64,000 nucleotides of DNA from Bacteroidales bacterium (GCA_017451385.1 JAFSPS010000002.1:62001-126000), one strand, 5' to 3'. Numbered from the stretch's first letter, positions 45,886 to 54,484 are shown. The notes: a model not told the origin generated them from the sequence alone. A program made the numbers and translations.

Positions 45886-46785
45886 TTATTCTTTGGCGGT
45901 TGCTCTGGGGTGAGCATGTTTGTAGTTCTCTTTCAGGTGTTCGCGTGTGACGTGGGTGTATATCTCTGTGGCGTTGAGGTTGCTATGGCCGAGCAGTTCT
46001 TTGATGGCGTCGATGTTGCCGCCTTGGTTGAGGATATGTGTGGCGAAGGTGTGGCGGAAGATGTGCGGGCTTATCCTGTCGGCGTTGCTCAGTGAAGGCA
46101 TGTAGCGTTTGACGATGGCGTACACTTTGTCGGCGTTGACGGCTTTGCCGTTATCCGACACCAGCAGGTGGTCGTCCTCGCAGGCTATCTGCTCTCGCAG
46201 CGTCAGGTAGTCGTTGATGCTTTTCATTAGCTCGTCCTCTATGGGGATGACGCGTTCCTTGTTGCGCTTGCCTATGACGCGAAGGCATCGTGCCGAATGG
46301 TCCACCGACTGCAGCGTGAGTCCTGCAGCCTCGCTGCGGCGCATGCCGGTCTCGTAGAGGAGTCGCAACAGCAGTCGGTCGCGCTGCCCGTTGAAGTCGT
46401 CGGCAAAGAGTCCGGCATCGTATATGTGCTCCACCTCGTTCTCTTTGAAGAAAATGGGCAGTGGCTTTGGCGTTCGCGGCACCACCACGCGTGCCATGAT
46501 GTCAATGGCTATCCATTGCTGTTGCAGCATGTACTTGCTCCATCCCCGCAGGGCACTTATCATCTTCTTGATTGTCGTGGCTTTGGCACCCTCCTCCATA
46601 CGTATGGCTTGCCATTCGCGCGGCTCGCGCATGGTGATGTCCTCGATGGTGTCGATGCCGAGGGTGTGCAGGTGAGTGGCAAACTCCTGCAGCTCGTGGC
46701 TATAGACTTCCAGCGAGAGTGGCGAGAGTCGCTTCTCGTGTTCGACGTAGTCGAGGTAGCGTTTTATGGATTCGCTGATGAGCAA
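45886..46785 (-). CDS. xerC: Tyrosine recombinase XerC/XerD family
   Basis: A 299-residue recombinase. The N-terminal SAM-like core-binding domain (residues 1-85) precedes the catalytic domain with Arg in TGMRRSEAAGL, Lys in GKRNKER, HIFRHTFATHIL (HxxR), the second His in LLGHSNLNATEIY and the Tyr nucleophile in IYTHV. This length and arrangement fit a chromosome-dimer resolvase of the XerC type rather than a mobile-element integrase. In Bacteroidetes this gene usually sits next to hpf, which is the next real chromosomal gene downstream here. A role in dimer resolution is inferred from that synteny. Confidence 0.88.
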   Translation of the reverse strand: MLISESIKRYLDYVEHEKRLSPLSLEVYSHELQEFATHLHTLGIDTIEDITMREPREWQAIRMEEGAKATTIKKMISALRGWSKYMLQQQWIAIDIMARVVVPRTPKPLPIFFKENEVEHIYDAGLFADDFNGQRDRLLLRLLYETGMRRSEAAGLTLQSVDHSARCLRVIGKRNKERVIPIEDELMKSINDYLTLREQIACEDDHLLVSDNGKAVNADKVYAIVKRYMPSLSNADRISPHIFRHTFATHILNQGGNIDAIKELLGHSNLNATEIYTHVTREHLKENYKHAHPRATAKE

Positions 46786-46999
46786 GGCTTGTAAGGTATG
46801 GGTTGCTGTTTCTGTATTGGTCGTTTTCCTTTTGTTGGTCTTTTCGTAGAACAGTGTATTGGGTAGGTTCTCTTTTTCAATGCGAAGATAAGAATAGTTG
46901 CGGATATTTCAAAATTTTATTGATAAACGGTTGTTTTTTATGCCTTTTTGTGGCTTCATTTGTTGTGCAGACATGCCGTCAAGAGGACGTGGGCAATAG

Positions 47000-47110
47000 T
47001 CCGGACAGGATGATTTTAATGTGGCGGCGTGGAGTCTTGGGGGTAGCACTTCGGAGGACAACTGCCAGATGCTGTGCCGCATACACAACCGCGCCAAAGG
47101 CAACCGCTGA
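47000..47110 (+). pseudogene. HNH endonuclease C-terminal remnant
   Basis: A 36-codon open stretch, bounded by an in-frame TAG at its 5' end, reads WSLGGSTSEDNCQMLCRIHN then RAKGNR and a stop. This is the ending of HNH nucleases (the SxGG..x..DNxQxLCxxHNxxKG motif). The preceding part of the domain is scrambled and the first HNH His appears changed (NVAAW where HxxPW is expected). It is a dead fragment between xerC and manC. The rest of the 407-bp gap (46786-47192) shows no gene. Confidence 0.65.
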
Positions 47111-47125
47111 TGGGGCGAAGAGATG

Positions 47126-47174
47126 AAAAAGCTTAGTATCATCGTGGATATATCGGTGATACTAAGCTTTTTTT
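47126..47174. terminator. Bidirectional terminator downstream of manC
   Basis: A 17-bp near-perfect stem (47126-47142 with 47157-47173) bordered by an A run on the left and T run on the right. It ends manC on the minus strand and any transcript arriving from the left. Confidence 0.85.
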
Positions 47175-47192
47175 GTCGTTTCTTCTATTGCA

Positions 47193-48263
47193 TCATAGGT
47201 GTTCTACCCATTCTTTGATGTGTTGTTCATCGTTCATGCGGCATACGAGGAGTGCGCCGTTGCGCAGCACCACGAGGCAGTCGTCCATGCCTTGCACGAT
47301 GGCCTGTATGCCATTCTCGATGTTCACCACGTTGCGGTGGCTGTCCACCAGCAGGGCGTCGCCGCTGACGGCATTGTCGTTGTCGTCGTGGTGCGAGTGG
47401 GTGTAGAGCGAGCCGTAGGTGCCTATGTCGCTCCATCCGAAGTCGGCAGGGATGGTGTAGCGCACGGGGGCATGCTCCATAATGCCATAGTCGATAGATA
47501 TGTTCTGGCATCTGGCGAAGTTGTCGTTGATGAACTGCTGCTCGTCGTTGGTGCCGAAGAGATGGCTGCCGCTGTCGAAAAGTGTCACGAGGTCTGGCAT
47601 CTGCTGGCGGAAGGCGTTGAGGATACCCTGCTGCGTCCAGATGAAGATGCCGGAGTTCCAGAAGAAGTTGCCTGCGGCAAGGAAGTGCTCGGCGGTGGTG
47701 AGGTCGGGTTTTTCCTTGAAACTTGTCATAGGCACCACTTCGTCCGCCGACTCTTTCAGGACAGAGGGTGCTACCTCTATGTAGCCGTAGCCTGTCTCGG
47801 GGCGCGAGGGGCGTATGCCTATGGTCAGCAGGGCATCGCTGTGGGCTGGTTGCTCTACGAAGGAGCATCCGGCATTTATCACGCGTTGAAATTCTGCCTC
47901 GTTGGTAACCAGATGGTCGGAAGGCGAGACTACCACCGTGGCGTCGGCGCATTGCGCCATGATGTGGTAGGTGGCGTAGGCTATGCAGGGGGCTGTGTTG
48001 CGCCGCATGGGCTCGCAAAGCACCTGATGGGCTTTCAGTTCAGGCAGATGTTGCAGCACCAGTTCTTTGTAGGCGGCATTGGTGACCACGACAAAATTCT
48101 CGGCAGGCACTACGGGCAGGAAACGCTCGAAGGTGGCGCGGATAAAGCTCTTGCCGGTGCCCAGCACGTCGAGAAACTGTTTGGGCATATTGTTTTTGCT
48201 CAACGGCCAGAAACGGCTGCCTACACCGCCAGCCATGATAATGCAGTATCTTGGGTTCGTCAT
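47193..48263 (-). CDS. manC: Mannose-1-phosphate guanylyltransferase
   Basis: A 356-residue enzyme that makes GDP-mannose from mannose 1-phosphate and GTP. Nucleotidyltransferase motifs are MAGGVGSRFWPLSK at the start (nucleotide loop), VVSPSDHLV near residue 105, SFKEKPDL near 175 and FFWNSGIFIW near 195. There is no fused cupin-type phosphomannose isomerase domain. The frame opens at 48344, but a promoter box at 48294-48301 lies inside it, so the ATG at 48263 is used. GDP-mannose feeds mannosylation and GDP-fucose synthesis. Confidence 0.92.
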   Translation of the reverse strand: MTNPRYCIIMAGGVGSRFWPLSKNNMPKQFLDVLGTGKSFIRATFERFLPVVPAENFVVVTNAAYKELVLQHLPELKAHQVLCEPMRRNTAPCIAYATYHIMAQCADATVVVSPSDHLVTNEAEFQRVINAGCSFVEQPAHSDALLTIGIRPSRPETGYGYIEVAPSVLKESADEVVPMTSFKEKPDLTTAEHFLAAGNFFWNSGIFIWTQQGILNAFRQQMPDLVTLFDSGSHLFGTNDEQQFINDNFARCQNISIDYGIMEHAPVRYTIPADFGWSDIGTYGSLYTHSHHDDNDNAVSGDALLVDSHRNVVNIENGIQAIVQGMDDCLVVLRNGALLVCRMNDEQHIKEWVEHL

Positions 48264-48293
48264 TGCGTTCTTTTTTTCTTTTTTTTGTAATTG

Positions 48294-48301
48294 CAAATAT
48301 A
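48294..48301 (-). promoter_or_regulatory. Promoter -7 box for manC
   Basis: TATATTTG on the minus strand, 31 bp upstream of the chosen start. Confidence 0.6.
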
Positions 48302-48356
48302 CGTTTTTTTTGAATAGTGGGTGGGTGTCGGTTATACTTTGCATAGCCTGCCTATT

Positions 48357-48400
48357 AACCAGTGGTTAACCAACGGTTAATTAGTGGTTGACCGCTGGTT
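48357..48400. repeat. GGTTAACC-type inverted repeat, second copy
   Basis: An imperfect 15-bp inverted repeat (48357-48371 with 48386-48400, two G-U positions) made of AACCAGTGGTTAACC words. It is related to 31170-31207. Confidence 0.7.
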
Positions 48401-48554
48401 GATACTTTGCAAGAAACGTGCAGATTGTTTTTTTGTGACTAATATATAATGCGGTTATCACATTGTCACGATACGCAGTCAGCTCTTGGCTATTCAGTGC
48501 TTGTTTAGCAATAAGATGATATGAAAAACGTTATTTTAGTGTTAAATATGACGA

Positions 48555-49955
48555 ATGATGACTACCAGTAGTGAGACAAAAAGAGGATTAACGGCTCTCG
48601 TAGTGTGGGCCGCCATGTTGCTGAGTGTTGTGGTCTTAATGCTTGCGAGTGGTTGCAGCAAGGAGTCCGACTATTTGCATGATGCTGAGGCTCAGCCGCT
48701 GACCTTTTCATCGGACACGGTGATGTTCGACACCGTCTTTGTCGCTATGGGTACTACGACGCATCATTTCATGGTGTATAATCGAGGCAGTAAGCCTGTG
48801 AAGATTGCGTCGGTGACGATGCAGCAGGGTGCTGCATCGCGCTTTCGTCTCAACGTGGATGGCGACAGCTCGAGGGTGGTGCGCAACGTGACGTTGGCGG
48901 CAGGCGACAGCCTTTTCGTCTTCATCCAGGCCCTGATAGACCCTACTGACGAGGCCTCGCCCTTCCTCGTCACCGATGCTGTTGTCTTCGATGTGGAAGG
49001 CTGCGCCACGCAGCAGCTGCTTGTCACGGCATACGGTCGCAACGCTGTCTATCATCTGCCCACCGACACATTGATGAAGGGTACGCTCGACCGCTATGGT
49101 AACCCGTACGCCTACAGCATCATAGACTGCGACAACTGGGACCATACGCTGCCGCACGTCATTGTTGGCTATGCCGTGGTCTATGACGATACGCTCCACC
49201 TCAAGGCAGGCGACGAGCTCTATTTTGCCAACGATGCAGTGCTGTGGGTATTCAACGAGGCGTCGCTGCGCGTCAGCGGCAATGAGGAGCATCCGGTGCT
49301 GTTCACCTCGGTGCGCCACGACGGATGGTATGGTACGCTCCCCGGGCAGTGGGGGCATATATGGCTTGGTGGCATCAGCGGTGGCACCTGTCGTCCGTGC
49401 GTCATAAGCCATGCTGTCATAGAGAACGCCTACTACGGCATCATCGCCGACAGCAACGCCTACGGCTATCCGACGCTATACATAGACCATTGCGAGATAT
49501 GCCACCATAAGGTGGCGGGCTTGCAGCTCGACGACGCATGGGTGGTGGGGTCGCGTCTGCTGCTCTACGACTGCGGAGGTGCCACTATCTATGTGCCTTT
49601 TGGCGGTCGCTACACATTTGACCATATCACCTCTGCCAACTACTGGCGTCTGGACCACCGCACCACGCCCAGCGTCATCCTGCGCAACTGGTACGAGAGT
49701 GTGGATGGCGTGGTGCCGCGCAATCTCGTGGAAGCTACCTTCACCAACAGCATCATCTATGGCAACCGCAGCGAAGGCGAGCTGCTGCTGGACGGCATTG
49801 ACGGGGCACGCTTCGAGGTGAATATGGCTAACAGCGTGGTGCGCGGCAAACTGTGGTATGATGTGGACCCACGTTTTGTTGATATCGAGGCCAACGACTA
49901 CCACCTCAGCGACGATTCGCCCGCCCAAGGACTTGGATACTATGCAGAAGAATAG
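48555..49955 (+). CDS. Beta-helix-like surface lipoprotein
   Basis: A 466-residue lipoprotein (lipobox LASGC, Cys at about residue 34). After an N-terminal Ig-like region with FDTVFVAMGTTTHHFMVYNRG and an IASVTMQQG repeat, the C-terminal half has short strand turns (SHAVIENAYYGIIADSN, HCEICHHKVAGLQLDDA) resembling right-handed parallel beta-helix proteins. It ends in DPRFVDIEANDYHLSDDSPA, a text typical of such proteins. An ATG 3 bp earlier gives the MM start; either could be used. It precedes ruvA, as in other Bacteroidales as I recall. Function unknown. Confidence 0.78.
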   Translation: MMTTSSETKRGLTALVVWAAMLLSVVVLMLASGCSKESDYLHDAEAQPLTFSSDTVMFDTVFVAMGTTTHHFMVYNRGSKPVKIASVTMQQGAASRFRLNVDGDSSRVVRNVTLAAGDSLFVFIQALIDPTDEASPFLVTDAVVFDVEGCATQQLLVTAYGRNAVYHLPTDTLMKGTLDRYGNPYAYSIIDCDNWDHTLPHVIVGYAVVYDDTLHLKAGDELYFANDAVLWVFNEASLRVSGNEEHPVLFTSVRHDGWYGTLPGQWGHIWLGGISGGTCRPCVISHAVIENAYYGIIADSNAYGYPTLYIDHCEICHHKVAGLQLDDAWVVGSRLLLYDCGGATIYVPFGGRYTFDHITSANYWRLDHRTTPSVILRNWYESVDGVVPRNLVEATFTNSIIYGNRSEGELLLDGIDGARFEVNMANSVVRGKLWYDVDPRFVDIEANDYHLSDDSPAQGLGYYAEE

Positions 49956-50104
49956 AAGGTGATAAAATATGGGGACTTGGGAGACAGTGAGGAAACGAAT
50001 AATGGAATAATACATTGGTTTTTGCCCAATAAGGAAGAGTTGCGCAAAATGGTTATGGATATTTTGAGATGATTATTAGGTTACTTTAGTATATATATTG
50101 CTAT

Positions 50105-50692
50105 ATGTTTGAATATATCTCAGGGAGACTTGACAGTCTGACAGCCACGCAGGCAGTGATAGACTGTGGTGGTGTGGGCTACCTGCTCGAGGTGAGCATC
50201 ACCACCTACGACAAAATACAGCATTATCGCGATTCGGGCGAGGCGGTGCGCCTGTTGGTGCATGAGGTGATACGCGAGGATGTGCACCAGCTCTATGGCT
50301 TTGCCGATGAGGGCGAGCGGTCGCTCTTCCGCCTGCTGATAGGTGTGAGCGGCGTGGGTGCCAACACGGCGCGCCTGATGCTCTCAACGCTTACTGCCGT
50401 AGAACTTGCCAATGCCATAGCTTCGCAGGATGAGGCTACCATCAAGAGGATAAAAGGCATCGGTGCCAAGACGGCGCAGCGCATAGTGCTCGAGCTGCAC
50501 GACAAGGTGAAGGTCCTCGGTGCTGTGGCCAGCGGACAATCGCCGACAGGCAGCAGCGCATCCAAAGAGGAAGCCCTCGCCGCTATGACCATGCTCGGCT
50601 TCGCCAAAGCACAGGTGGAGAAAGTCCTCGCCACCCTCGACAGCCGTCTGACGGCAGAGGAACTAATCAAAGAGGCATTGAAAAAGCTGTGA
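50105..50692 (+). CDS. ruvA: Holliday junction DNA helicase subunit RuvA
   Basis: RuvA binds Holliday junctions as a tetramer and loads RuvB for branch migration. The 195-residue protein has the OB-fold start (MFEYISGRLDSLT, CGGVGYLLEVS), the HhH repeats (LIGVSGVGANTARLML and IKGIGAKTAQRIVLEL) with the acidic pin region between, and a C-terminal three-helix domain (EEALAAMTMLGFAKAQVEKVL) that contacts RuvB. ruvB and ruvC are not adjacent. It ends 90 bp before the left direct repeat of the caspase cassette. Confidence 0.96.
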   Translation: MFEYISGRLDSLTATQAVIDCGGVGYLLEVSITTYDKIQHYRDSGEAVRLLVHEVIREDVHQLYGFADEGERSLFRLLIGVSGVGANTARLMLSTLTAVELANAIASQDEATIKRIKGIGAKTAQRIVLELHDKVKVLGAVASGQSPTGSSASKEEALAAMTMLGFAKAQVEKVLATLDSRLTAEELIKEALKKL

Positions 50693-50738
50693 CAAATTAG
50701 CTTCTGCATCGTCAGATGCAGAGCGAACAGGAAGATGT

Positions 50739-50777
50739 GCTGCCGACTGGAAAAATTTCAGTCGGCAGCGATTTTTT
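50739..50777 (+). terminator. Terminator of ruvA
   Basis: A perfect 11-bp stem (50739-50749 with 50759-50769) followed by CGATTTTTT. A smaller hairpin (50704-50721, CTGCATC/GATGCAG) precedes it. Confidence 0.85.
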
Positions 50778-50782
50778 GGTAG

Positions 50783-50846
50783 GCTATGCGCTCGTCGCCG
50801 TTGGCGAGGTGGATGATGCCGCAGCGGGTGAAGGCGTACTTCTCAA
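50783..50846. repeat. Left 64-bp direct repeat of the caspase cassette
   Basis: Identical over all 64 bp to 57664-57727, which lies inside the 3' part of the esterase-GNAT gene. Here it is an orphan fragment placed right after the ruvA terminator. The flanking bases differ on both sides. Confidence 0.95.
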
Positions 50847-51031
50847 GCAATATAATGCAGGAATATATAATTTCTCCGTTTACCCATAGAGTCCTGATTG
50901 TTGATACCGAGTGGCGAATGTTTTGTTTAAACAAAAGGTTACCCCATTAACCAAATTTTAGTGAGATTGGGTATTTTCATATCTTTTTATCTAAATCTTA
51001 TCCTACAAGGTATTAGTATTAAAAAAAAATG

Positions 51032-51039
51032 TATCTTTG
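51032..51039 (+). promoter_or_regulatory. Promoter -7 box at the left edge of the caspase cassette
   Basis: TATCTTTG fits TAnnTTTG. The first ORF starts 297 bp further on, and a terminator-like hairpin lies between, so this promoter may serve a noncoding RNA, with or without readthrough into the operon. Confidence 0.6.
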
Positions 51040-51044
51040 CACTT

Positions 51045-51289
51045 TGAAAACCGACGAGAGTTAGGTCGGAATGTGCAAAAAGCATTTGTATAGGTCTGCA
51101 TATTAAAATCGCCAAATTTTATCCTAAGGACTTTAATACTGATGCCTTTTATTCATGCCTTTATGTAGTGGCATAATGCCATTCCATATTGGAAGCATAG
51201 GATAAGGTTCAGATTAGTTTTGCTTAGGAAAGGCGTTTGGCGATGCCTAATATGCGTAGAACTAACAACGCGAGTTCTATGCTTTTTTT
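51045..51289 (+). ncRNA. Candidate structured noncoding RNA (6S-like rod)
   Basis: The region runs from just after a promoter box to a rho-independent terminator and has no ORF. Its ends pair over a long helix: 51098-51105 with 51248-51255 (8 bp), 51108-51116 with 51236-51244 (9 bp) and 51123-51128 with 51223-51228 (6 bp). A 6-by-7-nt internal loop lies between the last two, and further stems are inside. A 5' hairpin lies at 51051-51069. The rod with an internal bubble and the size of about 245 nt resemble 6S RNA, and the Bacteroidales-1 motif is one possibility. The alternative is a long regulated leader. The helix nearest the end competes with the terminator. Confidence 0.45.
51254..51289 (+). 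terminator. Terminator or attenuator before the caspase operon
   Basis: A 10-bp stem (51254-51263 with 51273-51282, one G-U pair) followed by seven T. It is placed 48 bp before the first ORF of the operon. Confidence 0.8.
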
Positions 51290-51336
51290 ATTATTGCTTA
51301 CCGCTGAGAACTCAGGTAGGTAAAAAAATATTATAT

Positions 51337-51870
51337 ATGAAAAGAAAAGTTTTGTTGTTGTCGTTGCTGATGTTGGCAAATATTGTCTGTATGGCATCGT
51401 GCAATGTGTTTGGACGTAGAACTCCGCAGAAAAACATTCAGCAGGATTCCGCTGTGTATGCTATATTGGGGCGGACAATGTCGGACATATTGTTTAACCC
51501 AAGTAGCGTTGTCTGTTATTCATTAAAAGGGGTTGAGAATGTTGAACAGGATATGGTACAAGTAGAACCTCATTGGGTACGTGATAGTGTACTTGGCATC
51601 CTTTCACCTCAGTTGTATGGAGTGCTTCAGTTTGCATTGATCTCGAATATAGAGAACTATAAAGATGACTCTATAAAAGTGAAATCGCCGTATTGTCCAG
51701 TAATAGAGTTTGAATTTCGTCAAAAGAAAAAAAATGTACATATACTTATTTCAATGTCTGATTTTTCATGGACAATAATGTATGATGACAAACGTCAGAT
51801 ACATTACAACTATCAGGACAGGCAGTTAATAAACCGTTTGTGCGAATTTTTTCTAACCAATACAAAATAA
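51337..51870 (+). CDS. Lipoprotein, first gene of the caspase cassette
   Basis: A 177-residue protein with lipobox CMASC (Cys at about residue 23). The frame opens at 51220, but the upstream part overlaps the terminator hairpin and lacks a signal sequence, so the ATG at 51337 is chosen. The mature part has a helix with DSAVYAILGRTMSDILFNPSSV, then strand-like text (VIEFEFRQKKKNVHILISMSDFSWTIMYDD). No family is recognised. It lies 12 bp before the caspase gene. Confidence 0.75.
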   Translation: MKRKVLLLSLLMLANIVCMASCNVFGRRTPQKNIQQDSAVYAILGRTMSDILFNPSSVVCYSLKGVENVEQDMVQVEPHWVRDSVLGILSPQLYGVLQFALISNIENYKDDSIKVKSPYCPVIEFEFRQKKKNVHILISMSDFSWTIMYDDKRQIHYNYQDRQLINRLCEFFLTNTK

Positions 51871-51882
51871 CATATTAATAAG

Positions 51883-53010
51883 ATGAAAAAGAACATATTG
51901 TTGCTTGCAGCTTTTATGATGACGGTCTGTAGCTCGATGGCGCAGACACTTCATGTGATAAACTTTTGTAACACTTTACATCCTGAAATCGGAACGGTTG
52001 TTGATTACGAACGTACAAATAGAGAATCAGGGCTTATTGCATCGTTTATTGGTTATAACATAAGTTATTATAATGGAGTAGGCGAGGCTTGCTCCAAAGA
52101 AAACTTGATGACAACCATAAACTCTTTAGGATGTGGCAAGGATGATATTATTTTGTTTTACTATTCAGGGCACGGGACGCGTTCTATAAATGACAAGAGC
52201 GAATACCCCCAAATGTGTCTAAAATATGAGGGTTATCAACAAGATAAGTTCGTCCCCGTACACACTGTTGTTGAAATGCTTAAGGGCAAAGGAGCTCGCC
52301 TTACAATTGTGCTAACAGATTGTTGCAATAAGGCACTCCCTGGTATATCAACCAAAAGTCTAATGGAGAATGATGGTAAAGCCGTTGTTGCAGACGAAAG
52401 GATAGAAAAAAATTATCGAAAACTATTTCTTGAAAATAAAGGTCTTATTGTGTCTACAAGCAGTAAGGCAGGTCAGTACTCTCACGGATGGGAAGAGTTA
52501 GGTGGAGCGTTTTCTATAATGTTCTTCGAATCGGCGCTTTACTCTGCATGCAAGGGCGTTATCCCTGCTACTTGGGAAGCAATTATGGCGAGCGTCGCTA
52601 CTTCTATTGAGGGTCAAACACCTTTTTACGAGCTTAAACTACAGAACGTCGTTGAAGCGACAGACCAAGTAACATCCAATGCAACGACCTCACACACTCA
52701 ACAAAACGTAACGGCAGTTGATGCATCTTTTGCTGATGATTTGTCAACATTATTGGATGATTCTCAAAGTATAGAGTGGCGTACACGACAGGCAGAACGT
52801 CTTAATGCTAAATACTTTGCAGAAGATGCTAAGGTGGCGACCGTCGGACGTAATGGGAAGACTATCATAGATTTTGAGACATCACTTGAGTTCTTGCACC
52901 GAATGGCGACAACAAGGCTTATTAAGCAAGTCCTTGTTTTGACGGAGCAAAAAGATGCTACGGGTAAAAGGAACTATATAAAAGTACAAGAAATAAGAAA
53001 AACTAAATAA
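51883..53010 (+). CDS. Secreted caspase-like (C14) cysteine protease
   Basis: A 375-residue exported protein (signal peptide to about residue 20, SSMAQ). The caspase-fold p20 has His97 in LFYYSGHGTR and the catalytic Cys148 in LTDCCNK, at positions normal for the fold. LIVSTSSKAGQYSHGWEELGGAFS follows as a p10-like segment. A C-terminal region (about 285-375) with FAEDAKVATVGRNGKTIIDFETSLEFLHRMATT is a second, NTF2-like looking domain seen with secreted caspases of Bacteroidetes. Export to the periplasm or surface is unusual for caspases. It is the only enzyme with a recognisable fold in the seven-gene set. Confidence 0.88.
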   Translation: MKKNILLLAAFMMTVCSSMAQTLHVINFCNTLHPEIGTVVDYERTNRESGLIASFIGYNISYYNGVGEACSKENLMTTINSLGCGKDDIILFYYSGHGTRSINDKSEYPQMCLKYEGYQQDKFVPVHTVVEMLKGKGARLTIVLTDCCNKALPGISTKSLMENDGKAVVADERIEKNYRKLFLENKGLIVSTSSKAGQYSHGWEELGGAFSIMFFESALYSACKGVIPATWEAIMASVATSIEGQTPFYELKLQNVVEATDQVTSNATTSHTQQNVTAVDASFADDLSTLLDDSQSIEWRTRQAERLNAKYFAEDAKVATVGRNGKTIIDFETSLEFLHRMATTRLIKQVLVLTEQKDATGKRNYIKVQEIRKTK

Positions 53011-53012
53011 CT

Positions 53013-53684
53013 ATGAAGAATTATTTTATCACAATCACGCTATGTCTGTTTGTTTTTCTGACAGCTAATGCCCAAAATGTAAACTTGGTCAACGATCTTG
53101 GTCTTTTAGATCAGTCAGAGCTTGATGCCGTTACGGAACGGATTATACAGAAGGTTGATGATTTCCAAGTGGCGGTGCAAGACCTTGCGCGCATTGGCAA
53201 TATGTCGGGTTCTGCAAAGCAGGAACTCAGCGCACAGACAATAAAGCTGTTTATTGGAGATGGGAAACCTTATCATGTCAAAGATATATATGGCAGAGAT
53301 ACCATCCATTCTGCTGTTACTATGAGTACTATAAGTAGTAAATACAAGGGACGTAGAACGCGTCAGCCTATGGTGTCGTATCTTCAGATGCTAGTAAAAA
53401 GAAGTATGGATAGGACATATAGATACAAAAAAGTCATCATAGAGGCTGCTGATGCTGTTCGAGTGGACAATCTGTCTAAAATAGGCGATGGACGATATAT
53501 TGCCACAGCTCATATTCTACAGCATTTTGTAGGTTTTCGTGGTGACGGTATGAAAATGTATGAGGATTATACTGCTAAGACGATAACAATATACATTAAC
53601 CGTTTTGAACAGACTACCCCTGATGGCGAGATAAAATACTGGGATATTAAACTTGGCGATATAGATTGCAATGATATATGGTAA
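53013..53684 (+). CDS. Exported protein with caspase C-terminal-like domain
   Basis: A 223-residue exported protein (signal peptide to about residue 20, LTANAQ). The region from about 75, with TIKLFIGDGKPYHVKDIYGRD, resembles by eye the C-terminal domain of the preceding caspase, and the end (YWDIKLGDIDCNDIW) is typical of NTF2-like folds. The start follows the caspase stop by 2 bp, and its end overlaps the next start by 7 bp. Translation is likely coupled. Function unknown. Confidence 0.75.
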   Translation: MKNYFITITLCLFVFLTANAQNVNLVNDLGLLDQSELDAVTERIIQKVDDFQVAVQDLARIGNMSGSAKQELSAQTIKLFIGDGKPYHVKDIYGRDTIHSAVTMSTISSKYKGRRTRQPMVSYLQMLVKRSMDRTYRYKKVIIEAADAVRVDNLSKIGDGRYIATAHILQHFVGFRGDGMKMYEDYTAKTITIYINRFEQTTPDGEIKYWDIKLGDIDCNDIW

Positions 53685-54484
53685 AATATAAGTTGTTCCT
53701 TTGTTTTGCGGTCATGGCGTTGACTGCCCATGTTTTTGCTCAGACATGGGGTAGTAATGCCGAGCTGAATATGTTGGAAGGCTATTATGTCAAAAGCCTT
53801 AACGAATTTATGCACCGCTTTAATGCAGATGAGATTCCACCATTTATCAAAGAGGAAATGGGGACAGATATTCGAAGGAAATGCATTCTTGCATTATTCG
53901 ATTTTGACCAGTTATCGAGTGCGGAAAGCGAAATGGCTAAGCGTATTATGAAGTTTGACTCGGTAGTTTGTGCTAGTAATTCATTGTTGAGTATCGATAA
54001 GCAAGGTCTATATGCTGAAGCTCGTTGTGCATTCAGATACAAAAAACAAGAAATTGAACTCAGCTTGGTACTTGTCTATGAGAAGATGAGAGATGGTTAT
54101 TATAAATGGGCTTTAGCCGGTGCCAATGGCTTGACGGAAGCAGGTTTAATCGACACAATACGCCGAGGGTATATCAATCCTGTCCAGCATGAACTGCATT
54201 TTTCAGAGCTTGAAGGAGCATTTCCTCACATGAGTGTTTTTTACGGGCGAAACCGCGTAGTGGACCAATTATCATTTGTTGCGGGGCTTGCCGAAAGTGG
54301 GATGTTACAGTTGATAGGCTGCCAATCGGTTACATATTGGTTCACACAGATTCCGGGATATGTTTTTTCTGTGTCGCTTCATCCGCGACTTGGAGGGAAT
54401 GCAGGCTGGCTGATTCACGATTTAATGGAAATACCAGACAAAGACAAAACTTTATTTATTGATAATTTAAAAGGTGTGATATGA
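53678..54484 (+). CDS. Exported protein of unknown function (caspase cassette)
   Basis: A 268-residue protein with a signal peptide ending HVFAQ at about residue 22. The mature part begins with a helix (LNEFMHRFNADEIPPFIKEEM) and continues with an RKCILALFDFDQL stretch, strand-rich text (LYAEARCAFRYKKQEIELSLVLVYE) and YYKWALAGANGL, as in NTF2-like proteins. A C-terminal part has VFSVSLHPRLGG. Its start overlaps the previous stop and its stop (ATGA) overlaps the next start. No family recognised. Confidence 0.72.
   Translation: MVKYKLFLCFAVMALTAHVFAQTWGSNAELNMLEGYYVKSLNEFMHRFNADEIPPFIKEEMGTDIRRKCILALFDFDQLSSAESEMAKRIMKFDSVVCASNSLLSIDKQGLYAEARCAFRYKKQEIELSLVLVYEKMRDGYYKWALAGANGLTEAGLIDTIRRGYINPVQHELHFSELEGAFPHMSVFYGRNRVVDQLSFVAGLAESGMLQLIGCQSVTYWFTQIPGYVFSVSLHPRLGGNAGWLIHDLMEIPDKDKTLFIDNLKGVI

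Noticed and set aside
46975..47110. Possible RNase P RNA because of GAGGACG...AGTCCGGACA text
   Set aside because: The conserved P4 core and the ACAGAA partner are absent, and the region reads as an HNH remnant.
46803..47126. A 107-codon plus-strand frame between xerC and manC
   Set aside because: Its composition is not protein-like; the neighbouring frame contains the recognisable HNH ending, so this frame is a shadow over a dead gene.
47199..48290. A 363-codon open frame on the plus strand opposite manC
   Set aside because: It is the shadow of a GC-biased real gene on the minus strand, with amino-acid composition (many Val, Gly, His, Tyr) lacking any known fold. manC has clear catalytic motifs.
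51220..51336. Extended start of the first cassette gene at 51220
   Set aside because: This part overlaps the terminator hairpin and encodes no signal sequence, whereas the ATG at 51337 is followed at once by a lipoprotein signal.
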